From Bacteroidales bacterium (GTDB taxonomy: Bacteria > Bacteroidota > Bacteroidia > Bacteroidales > Bacteroidaceae): a DNA stretch of 64,000 nt. The position numbers were made by a program, and so were the translations under genes. The notes beneath the pieces were generated by a model. The model was given only the letters and a program-made list of their open reading frames with translations, had not been told where the DNA came from and ran no database searches. The stretch spans positions 62,001 through 126,000 of the forward strand of contig SUXS01000010.1 in NCBI GenBank assembly GCA_015060865.1. The letters are read 5' to 3'. Below, in pieces: positions 1-7,720 of the stretch. Positions within the stretch are counted from its first letter, which is position 1. Every line of letters begins with the position of its first letter.

Positions 1-1
1 T

Positions 2-1345
2 GGTATCGACATCGATGCCTTTGCACCCCGCTTATCGTTCTTCTGGGCTATCGGCATGAACCACTTCATGGAAATCGCCAAGATGCGTGCAGCCCGCATG
101 CTGTGGGCCAAGATTGTGAAGCAGTTTGGTCCCAAGAACCCCAAATCACTGGCTCTGCGTACCCACTCGCAGACTTCAGGCTGGAGCCTCACTGAGCAGG
201 ATCCCTTCAACAATGTGGGCCGCACCTGTATCGAGGCGATGGCTGCTGCATTGGGTCACACCCAGTCGCTCCACACCAACGCCCTCGACGAGGCCATCGC
301 ACTGCCTACCGACTTCTCGGCACGTATCGCGCGTAACACACAGATTTATATCCAAGAGGAGACCTACGTATGCAAGAACGTAGACCCCTGGGGCGGCTCA
401 TACTACGTGGAGGCGCTCACCAACGAGATTGCTCACCGCGCATGGGAGCACATCCAGGAGATTGAGAAGTTGGGCGGTATGGCCAAGGCTATCGAGACCG
501 GACTCCCCAAGATGCGTATCGAGGAGGCTGCTGCCCGCACACAGGCCCGCATCGACTCAGGTGCACAGACCATCGTGGGTACCAACAAGTACCGCCTCGA
601 GAAGGAAGACCCCATCGACATCCTCGAAGTGGACAACACCGCTGTGCGCCTCGAACAGGTGGAAGGCCTCAAGCAGCTGCGTGAGAAGCGCGACGAAGCC
701 GCCGTACAGGCAGCCCTCGATGCTATCACCAAGTGCGTAGAGACTGGCGAGGGCAACCTCTTGGCGCTGGCCGTAGAGGCTGCACGCGTACGTGCTACCC
801 TCGGAGAGATTTCTTATGCTTGCGAGAAGATCGTAGGCCGTTACAAAGCAGTAATCAGAACCATATCAGGCGTGTATTCATCAGAAAGCAAGAAAGATGC
901 AGACTTCGAGCGTGCATGCGCACTCACTGAGGAGTTTGCCAAGAAGGAGGGCCGCCGCCCCCGTATCATGGTAGCCAAAATGGGTCAGGACGGTCACGAC
1001 CGCGGTGCCAAGGTAGTAGCCACCGGCTATGCCGACTGTGGCTTCGACGTGGACATGGGCCCCTTGTTCCAGACACCTGCCGAGGCTGCCCGTCAGGCAG
1101 TAGAGAACGACGTGAACGTGCTCGGTGTATCGTCACTCGCAGCAGGACACAAGACCCTCGTTCCCCAAGTGATCGAAGAGTTGGCCAAGCTCGGCCGCGA
1201 GGACATCATGGTCATCGCCGGTGGTGTAATCCCCGCACAGGACTACGACTTCCTCTACAAGGCTGGAGTAGCTGCCATCTTCGGCCCCGGCACCAACGTT
1301 GCCCAGTCGGCCTGCAAGATTGTAGAGCTGCTGCTCGAGGAGTAA
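2..1345 (+). CDS. mutB: Methylmalonyl-CoA mutase large subunit, C-terminal part (5' end outside window)
   Basis: Adenosylcobalamin-dependent isomerase interconverting succinyl-CoA and methylmalonyl-CoA, the B12 step of the succinate-propionate route in Bacteroidales. The frame is open from base 2, so the ATG at 56 in the ORF track is internal. The window begins within the substrate-binding barrel ([19 protein letters not shown] is a family signature). The last ~135 residues form the B12-binding domain with the DGHDRG motif, whose His ligates cobalt, followed by the conserved SSLAAGH and IAGGVIP stretches. About 447 residues are visible of the usual ~710. The small-subunit gene normally lies upstream, outside the window. 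A strong terminator follows directly. Confidence 0.96.
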   Translation, partial: GIDIDAFAPRLSFFWAIGMNHFMEIAKMRAARMLWAKIVKQFGPKNPKSLALRTHSQTSGWSLTEQDPFNNVGRTCIEAMAAALGHTQSLHTNALDEAIALPTDFSARIARNTQIYIQEETYVCKNVDPWGGSYYVEALTNEIAHRAWEHIQEIEKLGGMAKAIETGLPKMRIEEAAARTQARIDSGAQTIVGTNKYRLEKEDPIDILEVDNTAVRLEQVEGLKQLREKRDEAAVQAALDAITKCVETGEGNLLALAVEAARVRATLGEISYACEKIVGRYKAVIRTISGVYSSESKKDADFERACALTEEFAKKEGRRPRIMVAKMGQDGHDRGAKVVATGYADCGFDVDMGPLFQTPAEAARQAVENDVNVLGVSSLAAGHKTLVPQVIEELAKLGREDIMVIAGGVIPAQDYDFLYKAGVAAIFGPGTNVAQSACKIVELLLEE

Positions 1346-1364
1346 TCCGCAAGCAATATAACAG

Positions 1365-1400
1365 AATAATGGGGTGACCGGTTGGACACCCCATTATTTT
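1365..1400 (+). terminator. Intrinsic terminator of the mutase operon
   Basis: A 12-bp perfect stem (AATAATGGGGTG / CACCCCATTATT) with a 10-nt loop is followed by TTTATT, 20 bp after the mutase stop codon. Confidence 0.9.
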
Positions 1401-1713
1401 ATTGGCCATTTTGAGCAAAGCGAGAAATCTCGCTCCGCACACCAACATCGACTACAACCGAAGAAATGCCGACTTAACAAGCTCTGGTTCCACATATCCA
1501 TTACGTGGATAGTAACACTCTCCAATTCAATGTAATGTTATCATAATCCCCTGGATAATCCATAACGACATCTCACACATAGGTTATTATAAGTACATAG
1601 CAATAAGAATGATGCACTCTACCGTAAAGCAAGGTGCATTCGTCATATAGGGCTCATCATCTACGTGGGTGTGATACCTGCCCTTTCAGCCTAAGACGCG
1701 CCACAAAGATGAA
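1401..1713. other. Intergenic stretch, no gene seen
   Basis: About 310 bases between the mutase terminator and the end of the convergent Nudix gene. I see a small inverted repeat (GCGAGAAATCTCGC near 1420) and otherwise AT-rich sequence without a convincing reading frame or RNA motif. Confidence 0.6.
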
Positions 1714-2259
1714 TCAACGGGAAGGAATATAAAGTTCCAACACGCGCGCTACCCCCTCGCGCACCGACTGCAGCCCAAAGTCCTCTGAACGCACCTCGTG
1801 AAGAGGCACCCAAAAGCATTCCTCTACATCGTCAGCTGCGGTAACTGTACTGCATTCGTCAACCACACAATGGAAGAAGTTATCTACCGTGTGGACCAAG
1901 AAACCACTATAGAGATAAGTATTGGGCAGTGAAAAGAGATATCGGGTGGCTGTCACCTTCAGTCCTGTCTCTTCATACACCTCACGCGCTACGCCCTCCT
2001 CGGCCGTCTCATACATGTCGCAGAATCCGCCAGGAAGATCCAAAGTCCCCTTGGCCGGTTCCTTGGCACGACGGCATGTAAGGAGTTCGCCCCGGTCATT
2101 GACAACCACTGCCACAGTAGCTGCACTTGGATTAAAGTAGTATACAAAGCCACAAGCACTGCAGCGGCATGCTTTCTCATTGTATATCAAAAAACGACCA
2201 CCACATTTGGGGCAGTAATGAAAGGAGGCTAACGGATGGGAATGGTCAAAAACATTCAT
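1714..2259 (-). CDS. Nudix hydrolase with N-terminal zinc ribbon
   Basis: Probably hydrolyses a nucleoside-diphosphate-linked substrate; the ribbon-plus-Nudix layout resembles NADH pyrophosphatase-like proteins, but the substrate is unknown. Residues ~17-37 carry two Cys pairs (CPKCGG and CRCSACG). The Nudix box is complete: GFCDMYE, then seven residues, then REVYEETGL, matching GX5EX7REUXEEXGU. At 181 residues it is shorter than full NudC and close to small ribbon-Nudix proteins. The gene is monocistronic, convergent with the mutase, with a TATATTTG -7 box about 20 bp upstream of the start. Stop codon TGA. Confidence 0.88.
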   Translation of the reverse strand: MNVFDHSHPLASFHYCPKCGGRFLIYNEKACRCSACGFVYYFNPSAATVAVVVNDRGELLTCRRAKEPAKGTLDLPGGFCDMYETAEEGVAREVYEETGLKVTATRYLFSLPNTYLYSGFLVHTVDNFFHCVVDECSTVTAADDVEECFWVPLHEVRSEDFGLQSVREGVARVLELYIPSR

Positions 2260-2279
2260 GACTGCATTTTTAGATGCGA

Positions 2280-2300
2280 CAAATATACGGATTTATCCGT
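2280..2300 (-). promoter_or_regulatory. Promoter -7 box with adjoining palindrome, Nudix gene
   Basis: On the minus strand TATATTTG fits the Bacteroidota -7 consensus TAnnTTTG. Directly upstream lies ACGGAT-AA-ATCCGT, an inverted repeat with 6-bp arms, placed in the spacer where a repressor or activator could bind. Confidence 0.6.
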
Positions 2301-2404
2301 TAAGTAACATTAACCTGCATTCGCTTTTTAACAGATAGCTTGTAAAAACCATATAAAACAACTAAATTCGCGCGACTTATCAAAAAACAGCAACATATAT
2401 ATAT

Positions 2405-3670
2405 ATGATCTCCACATCGCATGACAAAGGAAGGAAACGTGTATTGGGCATAGGCATCATCGTCGGGATGCTACTCGCTGCAACGATAGTTGCCACAATC
2501 GAACCGCACCAGCATAGCCCTAACCAGAACGAGAGGCAAGAAAATGACACGATAGCCGCACACGACACCATCTACAAGTATGGGCTCCCAATTGAGATGT
2601 TTGCCGTAAAGCACGACACCATACGTCCCCGCCAAACATTGGCCGAGGTGCTGACTGGATATGGACTGTCGGCAGGGAAGGTGTTTGCCCTTACCCGTTG
2701 CCCCGACTCGATTTTCGATGTACGAAAGGTTAGGGCCGGAAGGCCCTGTGCCCTGCTGACAGACAAGGACAGCATGGCCCTACCACGGTACTTCATATAC
2801 GAGGCCAGCGCCAAGGAGTATGTGGTACTACACCTTGATAACGATAGCGTATCACGCGGCGTACACCCATCGGAATGGCATGCTAAAGCGCTGAGGGGGA
2901 CGATAGAATCATCGCTATGGAATGCCATGACCGACAATCAAGCCTCGCCGCACCTTGCTGTACAGCTGTCGCAGATTTTCGGATGGACTATCGATTTCTT
3001 CGGGATACAGCAAGGCGATGAGTTTCGCCTCATCTACGAACAGGAATATGTGGACCACAAGGCGCTCACCAACTTCAACATCAGAGGCGCATCGTTCCGT
3101 ACGGCCGACAGTACCTACTATGCCATTCCCTTCGTGCAGGACGGCGAAGAACTTTACTATAACGAAATGGGCAATAGCCTAGAAGGCGCCTTCTTGAAAG
3201 CCCCTTTAGACTACTATCGCATATCTTCGCGTTTCACCAATAACCGCTACCACCCAGTACTGAAACGATACCGGGCCCATCATGGTGTAGACTATGCCGC
3301 CCCTACAGGTACGCCCGTATATGCCATAGGAAGCGGCAAGGTAATAGACAAAGGATTTCAGGCCAATGGAGGCGGCAACTATGTAAAGATTCGCCACAAC
3401 AGCACCTATACGACCACCTACATGCATCTATCCCGATTTGCCAAGGGGCTCAAGGTGGGCGATGCCGTAGCACAGAAAGAAGTCATAGGCTACGTAGGTT
3501 CTACTGGACTGTCTACGGGTCCACATCTGGACTTCCGCGTGTATGAGAACGGCAAGCCTGTGAACCCGCTTACCATCAAGTCGCAGCCCAAGAAGCCTAT
3601 CAGCCAAGAAAACAAAGAGGCCTTTGATGCGTTATGCGACTCGACACTTTCCTGCTTACAACGCTTGTAA
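2405..3670 (+). CDS. Membrane-anchored M23-family murein endopeptidase
   Basis: Zinc metallopeptidase probably cutting peptide cross-links of peptidoglycan in the periplasm. A single N-terminal membrane segment (about residues 15-34, IGIIVGMLLAATIVATI) anchors it. A middle region (about 65-260) resembles the LysM/OapA-like linker regions of M23 proteins. The lytic domain (about 285-395) shows the metal motif HHGVDYAAPTGTPV (HxxxD) and later GPHLDFRVYENG (HxD/H). Length 421 residues suits this family. It starts at the ATG after a run of TA repeats; the region has only a poor promoter match. The gene ends 10 bp before the convergent DUF2807 gene. Confidence 0.9.
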   Translation: MISTSHDKGRKRVLGIGIIVGMLLAATIVATIEPHQHSPNQNERQENDTIAAHDTIYKYGLPIEMFAVKHDTIRPRQTLAEVLTGYGLSAGKVFALTRCPDSIFDVRKVRAGRPCALLTDKDSMALPRYFIYEASAKEYVVLHLDNDSVSRGVHPSEWHAKALRGTIESSLWNAMTDNQASPHLAVQLSQIFGWTIDFFGIQQGDEFRLIYEQEYVDHKALTNFNIRGASFRTADSTYYAIPFVQDGEELYYNEMGNSLEGAFLKAPLDYYRISSRFTNNRYHPVLKRYRAHHGVDYAAPTGTPVYAIGSGKVIDKGFQANGGGNYVKIRHNSTYTTTYMHLSRFAKGLKVGDAVAQKEVIGYVGSTGLSTGPHLDFRVYENGKPVNPLTIKSQPKKPISQENKEAFDALCDSTLSCLQRL

Positions 3671-3680
3671 AGTCTACGCA

Positions 3681-4445
3681 CTATCTCTTCCTCACCTTGC
3701 CAATGCCGCTGCTGCGGATGTTGGTATGCTTGGGCTCGCCCTTATAATAGATGCTGCCTACCCCATTTGCCTGACAGGTGAAGCGCTCGGTCACGTAGCA
3801 CTCTATGCCCCCCACCCCATTGAGGTCGGCCGTGAGGTCGGGAGTTTCCAGTTCAAAGGCTTCGATGTTGCCCACGCCGTCGGACTTGAACACAGCACGC
3901 TTCGTGGCCTTTCCCGTGAGTATGATGTTGCCTACACCCTCATTGATAACCTGCAGAATCTCGCACCGTAGGTCGTCGAAAGTGATATTGCCCACTCCTT
4001 CGTTGGTCACCGTCATCATCTGTGCCTCAAAGGCACCCTTCAGGTGGATATTACCCACGCCTTCATTATATACCATATCTACGGTGGGGGTTACGATGCG
4101 AATATCGATGCCATTGTTCTTCTTCACCTTATACTCTTTGGTCGATTTCACGGTCAATGTACCGTTCTTGCTCACCTCAGGTTCTATGAGGCGGATGATA
4201 TGCTCGGGGCCGCGTGCCTCGATCAGATATTCGTCGCCCTGCTCGATGGTGATGTTGGCCACCACATCGCAGTATACGGCACTGAACTCGGCCAGCTCCA
4301 TGCGTGCTATCACGCCACGGCTCTTCTCAGGTGCTGCATTCGGCTCCTCACTCATAGGGCTACTCCACACTGTCGTGGCATTCATAGGCATGGTTGTTGC
4401 CAACATACCGCCCCATATACACACTGCTATCAATGACTTTTTCAT
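3681..4445 (-). CDS. Secreted DUF2807 (GIN-domain) beta-helix-like protein
   Basis: Exported protein of unknown role. An N-terminal signal peptide (MKKSLIAVCIWGGMLATTMPMNA) is followed by a domain of repeated beta-strand turns with the recurrent phrase EGVGNI / GVGNI / GVGGI / GVGSI every ~17-25 residues, the hallmark of DUF2807 (putative adhesin/auto-transporter head). 254 residues. It stops with TAG. It is convergent with the M23 peptidase and lies downstream of the CPBP protease gene on the same strand (about 100 bp gap). No catalytic motif is visible. Confidence 0.85.
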   Translation of the reverse strand: MKKSLIAVCIWGGMLATTMPMNATTVWSSPMSEEPNAAPEKSRGVIARMELAEFSAVYCDVVANITIEQGDEYLIEARGPEHIIRLIEPEVSKNGTLTVKSTKEYKVKKNNGIDIRIVTPTVDMVYNEGVGNIHLKGAFEAQMMTVTNEGVGNITFDDLRCEILQVINEGVGNIILTGKATKRAVFKSDGVGNIEAFELETPDLTADLNGVGGIECYVTERFTCQANGVGSIYYKGEPKHTNIRSSGIGKVRKR

Positions 4446-4549
4446 ATCCTTTTTCGTTTTAGTTGTTCTGCTTTCTATGCATTAGACGTAACGAACACCC
4501 CAAAAAGTTGCAACAGACAGAATATTTTTTCACTTTTTTCCCTCTTCGC

Positions 4550-5437
4550 CTATTTTTCGCTTCGCTGATACCCATCTGCATCGCGGTTCTCACGACTCTG
4601 CATGGCAGGCTCCTCGGGACTTTCCGCCGGTTCTTCAGGACGCACGGTAGGTTCCTCAGCACTCACGGTACGAGTCTCGGCCACCATGGCCAGTAGCCCG
4701 GCACCCAACCGCCTGTTCAGCCACAGCGTAGCAAGCACAAAGGCTACCGTTGCTATCGCAGCCCATGTCCACATCATGGCCTCGTCCTGCACCTGCTCTT
4801 CAAGAGGGATGTCTCCGTAGAGTATCATATTGACTGCCGCCACGGAGTTGTTGAGCACGTGGCCTATGATGCCGGGCAGCAGACTGCCGGTGCGGTAGTA
4901 GAGCCATCCGAACATCACCCCCAGGAGGAAGGCAAAGGGTATCTGTGCAGGGTTCATGTGTACCACACCGAAGACGAGCGACGACACGATGATGGCGCCC
5001 CACGGACTCTTCCATGCCTTGAGCAGATACCCTTCGATGCTCCCGCGGAAGAGCATCTCTTCCAATATCGGGGCCAATAGGGCTATGGAGAGCAACCCGA
5101 GAGGATTGCGGCTCATCTCGATGAAGGTGTCCTCCATCGTATTGGGAATACCTGCTTGCTCGATGAGCAGATTGAGCACATACATCGCGGCGAATACAAA
5201 CACTATCGACACAAGCAGCACCTGACGGCTTACCTCTCTATATTTATCGCGCGAGAGATCTACATACTTGAAATGCAGAAGATGCCACATCATTACCACG
5301 GTTGATGCCACCATAGCCACAGAGGTTGTCATCGTCAGGTCCATCGGCGCGATGTATTTCGACACCAGCATCGCCACAGCACTGAATCCCAGCTGATAGC
5401 CGAAATAGTAGATAATTAGTTTTACGATTGTTAGCAT
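4550..5437 (-). CDS. CPBP-family intramembrane metalloprotease
   Basis: Polytopic inner-membrane protein of the CAAX-processing/bacteriocin-processing (Abi) family. The three active-site motifs are present: EEMLFRG (EExxxR), FGVVHMN (FxxxH) and HVLNNS (HxxxN). About seven or eight membrane segments precede a hydrophilic C-terminal tail (about residues 265-295) with Glu-Pro repeats (EEPTVRPEEPAESPEEPA) derived from short DNA repeats. The role in this organism is unknown; relatives act in protein maturation or bacteriocin self-protection. A palindromic intergenic block separates it from ribF upstream. Confidence 0.9.
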   Translation of the reverse strand: MLTIVKLIIYYFGYQLGFSAVAMLVSKYIAPMDLTMTTSVAMVASTVVMMWHLLHFKYVDLSRDKYREVSRQVLLVSIVFVFAAMYVLNLLIEQAGIPNTMEDTFIEMSRNPLGLLSIALLAPILEEMLFRGSIEGYLLKAWKSPWGAIIVSSLVFGVVHMNPAQIPFAFLLGVMFGWLYYRTGSLLPGIIGHVLNNSVAAVNMILYGDIPLEEQVQDEAMMWTWAAIATVAFVLATLWLNRRLGAGLLAMVAETRTVSAEEPTVRPEEPAESPEEPAMQSRENRDADGYQRSEK

Positions 5438-5559
5438 GTTATGTTGTTTTTAAGTTTTGAGTTTTTTGACAACAGACAACGGACAACAGTCATTGCTGCT
5501 TCGCAGCGGTTGATGGCTATGATGGTTGAAAAGTTGTGTGTCATCTCGAACGAATCAAC

Positions 5560-5657
5560 GGTCGACGCCCGAAGGGGCTGAAGTCAAAGATTGTGTCATC
5601 TCGAACGGATGTGAGAGATCCCTCGCGCTGCTCGGGATGACACGCTGGGCGTCGACC
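5560..5657. repeat. Nested palindromic repeat block (REP-like)
   Basis: An outer perfect 11-bp inverted repeat, GGTCGACGCCC (5560-5570) and GGGCGTCGACC (5647-5657), encloses an inner one, GTGTCATC (5593) and GATGACAC (5636-5643). A partial direct copy of the inner arm (TGTGTCATCTCGAACG) lies just outside at about 5536. It sits between the ribF stop and the CPBP gene. Confidence 0.8.
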
Positions 5658-5684
5658 TTCGGTTCATCATTCACCATTCATCGT

Positions 5685-6737
5685 TCACCATTCACCATTC
5701 ATCTCCCTCACCCTCTCCTTGTCGGCATTGAGTTGGGCAATGAGGTCGTCGAGGCTTTCGAAGGGTTTCTCGTCGCGCAGTCGCTCCATCACCTCCAACC
5801 GTAGTGAACGCCCATAGAGGTCACCCTCAAAGTCGAGGATATGCACTTCAATGCTGCGCTCCTCACCATTGTTCACCGTAGGGCGATGGCCTATGTTGAG
5901 CATCCCCATCCCTAATTGACAATTGACAATTGACAATTGATAATTATTTCCATCGTGACGATAGTTATCGTTCTCGTTGGTGTCATCGTTGTTAACGACG
6001 TTAACCCTCACCGCATACACCCCATCAGCAGGCAGCAACTTATGCTCGTCGCTGACGCGTATGTTGGCTGTGGGAAACCCTATCTTACGGCCCACCTTAT
6101 AGCCATCCACCACCTTTCCTTCGAGCAGGTAGCAGTAGCCCAGCAGGCTGTTGGCCTCAGCGATGCGCCCTTCCTTTATGCAGCGGCGTATGCGGGTGGA
6201 GCTCACCGCTTCGCAGCCATCCATACAGGCCTCACCACGCACCACCTCAATGCCCAGTTCCTCGCCATAGCGCACATAGTCGTCAAAAGCCTCAGTACGT
6301 CCACGCCCGAAGCGATGGTCATACCCGATCACCAGCACCTCCACGCCCAACTGCTCCTTCAGCACCTGCTCCATGAACTCGCGTGCCGTGAGCTGTGCCA
6401 TCTCGTGGGTGAAGGTGAGCAATGCCACCTCATCCATACCCGCCTGGCGCAACAACTCCACACGCTCATCGCGCGTCGTCAGTGAGGTACGCGCATTGCC
6501 ACTCCCCTCCAACACCCGCTTGGGTGCCGTGTCGAAGGTCACCGCTGCAGCTCTCAAGCCACGCTCATCGGCCATGCGGCGCACCTGGCCCAGCAGGCTC
6601 CTGTGGCCGCGATGCACCCCATCGAACGAACCTATCGTGGCAACGCACTTCAATGGAGAATGGAGAATGGAGAATGGAGAATTAAATGCTGAACTATGCA
6701 TAGCAAGGAGAGTAAACTTACAATTTTCAATTCTCAA
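5685..6737 (-). CDS. ribF: Bifunctional riboflavin kinase / FAD synthetase with repeat-derived insertion
   Basis: Makes FMN from riboflavin and ATP, then FAD. The N-terminal nucleotidyltransferase domain begins with ATIGSFDGVHRGHRSLL (GXFDGVHXGH) and includes the STRIRRCIKEG motif near residue 180; the C-terminal flavokinase domain has GRKIGFPTANI and GMLNIGHRPTV. The 350 residues exceed the usual ~310 because about 33 residues (around 244-277, ending YQLSIVNCQLG) are inserted in the kinase domain; that stretch is encoded partly by AATTGAC heptamers. The start is uncertain: the track's ATG lies upstream of four AATGGAG heptamers, whereas family alignment suggests translation near LKCVATIG, where only a TTG (6651-6653) is at hand. 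ATG at 6737 or 6704 also fits. Confidence 0.93.
   Translation of the reverse strand: MRIENCKFTLLAMHSSAFNSPFSILHSPLKCVATIGSFDGVHRGHRSLLGQVRRMADERGLRAAAVTFDTAPKRVLEGSGNARTSLTTRDERVELLRQAGMDEVALLTFTHEMAQLTAREFMEQVLKEQLGVEVLVIGYDHRFGRGRTEAFDDYVRYGEELGIEVVRGEACMDGCEAVSSTRIRRCIKEGRIAEANSLLGYCYLLEGKVVDGYKVGRKIGFPTANIRVSDEHKLLPADGVYAVRVNVVNNDDTNENDNYRHDGNNYQLSIVNCQLGMGMLNIGHRPTVNNGEERSIEVHILDFEGDLYGRSLRLEVMERLRDEKPFESLDDLIAQLNADKERVREMNGEW
5914..5948. repeat. Heptamer array (AATTGAC)n inside ribF
   Basis: Three exact copies of AATTGAC and one AATTGAT in tandem, continuing as AATTATT, within the ribF frame. Because 7 is not a multiple of 3, gain or loss of one unit would shift the frame. Confidence 0.85.
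6652..6679. repeat. Heptamer array (AATGGAG)x4 at the ribF start
   Basis: Four exact tandem copies of AATGGAG end beside the first codons of the conserved RibF sequence. The same kind of repeat (ATTCACC / ATTCTCA types) occurs in intergenic DNA at 5672-5702 and 6725-6745. Confidence 0.85.
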
Positions 6738-7338
6738 TTTTCAATTCAGAGCGCCAGTCGCTGTTTGCCTTCGGGCAATAGGTATGGAATCCCAGCGCCT
6801 CGGCCGCATCGCAGCTTGCCTGCAGGTCATCAATGAAGAGCGTCTCTTCGGGCTTGATGCCTGCCAGCTGTGCCACCTTGAGGAAAGCCTCGGGCGTAGG
6901 TTTCAGCTCGTGTATCTCGTGTGAGAGGAATATCTTCTCAAAGTAGTCCTCAGCCTTATGCCCTTGATAGTCGAATAGCTTGCGCCCCTCCTCCCAGTGC
7001 ACGGCATTCGTGTTGCTCAGCAGGAACAGGCGGTAGCGCTCCTTGAGCGAGAGCAGCATATCGAGCTTATAGGCAGGGATATCGAGCAGCAGCGCATTCC
7101 ACGCCTCGTCGATCTGCTCATCGGTAAGTCCGGGAGCATATATGCGGCGCACCGTGTCATGAAACTCCTCCACCGACATCGTGCCCCGTTCAAAGTCCTT
7201 CAAGTCGGCACGCTGCCCGTAAGGGTTGGTCAGTTCGTCACTCACCTCCACTCCCAAGCGGGCAAACGCCTCGGTGCAGCGATGCTTGTCGAGGTGTATG
7301 AGCACACCGCCCCAGTCAAAGAGTATATTCTTTATCAT
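6727..7338 (-). CDS. HAD-superfamily phosphatase (subfamily IA)
   Basis: Cytoplasmic HAD hydrolase, probably a small-molecule phosphatase; substrate unknown. Motif I is FDWGGVLIHLD, motif II LLSNTN, motif III Lys in ELKPTPEAF, motif IV ETLFIDDL; the cap is helical between about residues 15 and 80. The track ORF begins at 7431, but a good -7 box (TACTTTTG, 7365-7372) lies downstream of that ATG, so the transcript would start near 7358 and MIKNILFDWGG at 7338 is the proper start, giving ~203 residues, usual for the family. The gene ends just before ribF, separated by repeat sequence. Confidence 0.88.
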   Translation of the reverse strand: MIKNILFDWGGVLIHLDKHRCTEAFARLGVEVSDELTNPYGQRADLKDFERGTMSVEEFHDTVRRIYAPGLTDEQIDEAWNALLLDIPAYKLDMLLSLKERYRLFLLSNTNAVHWEEGRKLFDYQGHKAEDYFEKIFLSHEIHELKPTPEAFLKVAQLAGIKPEETLFIDDLQASCDAAEALGFHTYCPKANSDWRSELKIEN

Positions 7339-7364
7339 AATATCTGTCTTAACCATTATAGATA

Positions 7365-7372
7365 CAAAAGTA
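7365..7372 (-). promoter_or_regulatory. -7 promoter box of the HAD gene
   Basis: TACTTTTG on the minus strand, about 27 bp upstream of the chosen start. It decides the start because the longer ORF begins upstream of it. No clear -33 box was seen. Confidence 0.6.
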
Positions 7373-7414
7373 CGACAAAAATCAGACATTTTAAATGTTT
7401 TTTCCACGAAACAC

Positions 7415-7445
7415 TTGTAAATTTCAAACAAACCCCTTACCTTTG
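7415..7445 (+). promoter_or_regulatory. Promoter of the tRNA-Met gene
   Basis: TTG (7415-7417), 20-bp spacer, TACCTTTG (7438-7445): a full Bacteroidota promoter, with the tRNA beginning about 36 bp downstream. Confidence 0.8.
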
Positions 7446-7481
7446 CACTTGCAATTTGAGGGTAACCTCATCGATTGTGTC

Positions 7482-7555
7482 GGGCTTTTAGCTCAGTTGG
7501 TTAGAGCAACAGACTCATAATCTGGAGGTCCTAGGTTCAAGCCCTAGATGGCCCA
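7482..7555 (+). tRNA. tRNA with CAT anticodon (tRNA-Met; Ile2 not excluded)
   Basis: A 74-nt cloverleaf: acceptor GGGCTTT/ATGGCCC (one T-T mismatch), D arm GCTCAGTTGGTTAGAGC, anticodon loop CTCATAA (CAT), T arm CTAGG-TTCAAGC-CCTAG, discriminator A, no encoded CCA. The initiator features (three G-C pairs at the anticodon stem) are absent, so it is an elongator Met or a lysidine-type Ile tRNA. Its 3' part is repeated exactly at the other end of the integrated element, so this copy is the hybrid rebuilt at the left junction. Confidence 0.93.
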
Positions 7556-7556
7556 C
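7512..7556 (+). repeat. attL core (45-bp direct repeat, left copy)
   Basis: Exact copy of 18208-18252; identity stops at both edges (A/C before, G/C after). It spans tRNA positions from the anticodon stem to the discriminator base plus one nucleotide. Confidence 0.92.
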
Positions 7557-7568
7557 GACAAAGAAGAG

Positions 7569-7614
7569 AAGCTAAGCATTTAGAACTAAAGTGTTTAGCT
7601 TCTTTCTTTTTTTG
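7569..7614 (+). terminator. Intrinsic terminator after tRNA-Met, supplied by the element
   Basis: Stem GAAGCTAAGCA-TTTAG / CTAAAGTGTTTAGCTTC (one bulge, one G-T) followed by TTTCTTTTTTT. It lies inside the element and would end tRNA transcription at the left junction. Confidence 0.85.
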
Positions 7615-7684
7615 CCTGTTACCGAGTGTGCCACTGCCTGTAGCGCTGAAAATTCTGTAGTTTTAAGCTTTTTTCGCATGATGT

Positions 7685-7706
7685 GTTGACTAATTGTTGA
7701 CTAATT
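7685..7706 (+). repeat. Tandem 11-mer GTTGACTAATT x2, left arm site
   Basis: Two abutting copies, 129 bp inside the left core. The same pair, in the same orientation, is found at 18083-18104, 104 bp inside the right core. Confidence 0.85.
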
Positions 7707-7720
7707 TTATTGCGCATAAA

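Noticed and set aside
3624-3971. 115-residue plus-strand ORF
   Set aside because: Antisense to the DUF2807 gene, whose repeats and signal peptide are clear.
7694-7720. Upstream start of the integrase ORF
   Set aside because: It begins inside the tandem 11-mer arm repeats; the family-like sequence starts at MLTIRAEIKK (7721).
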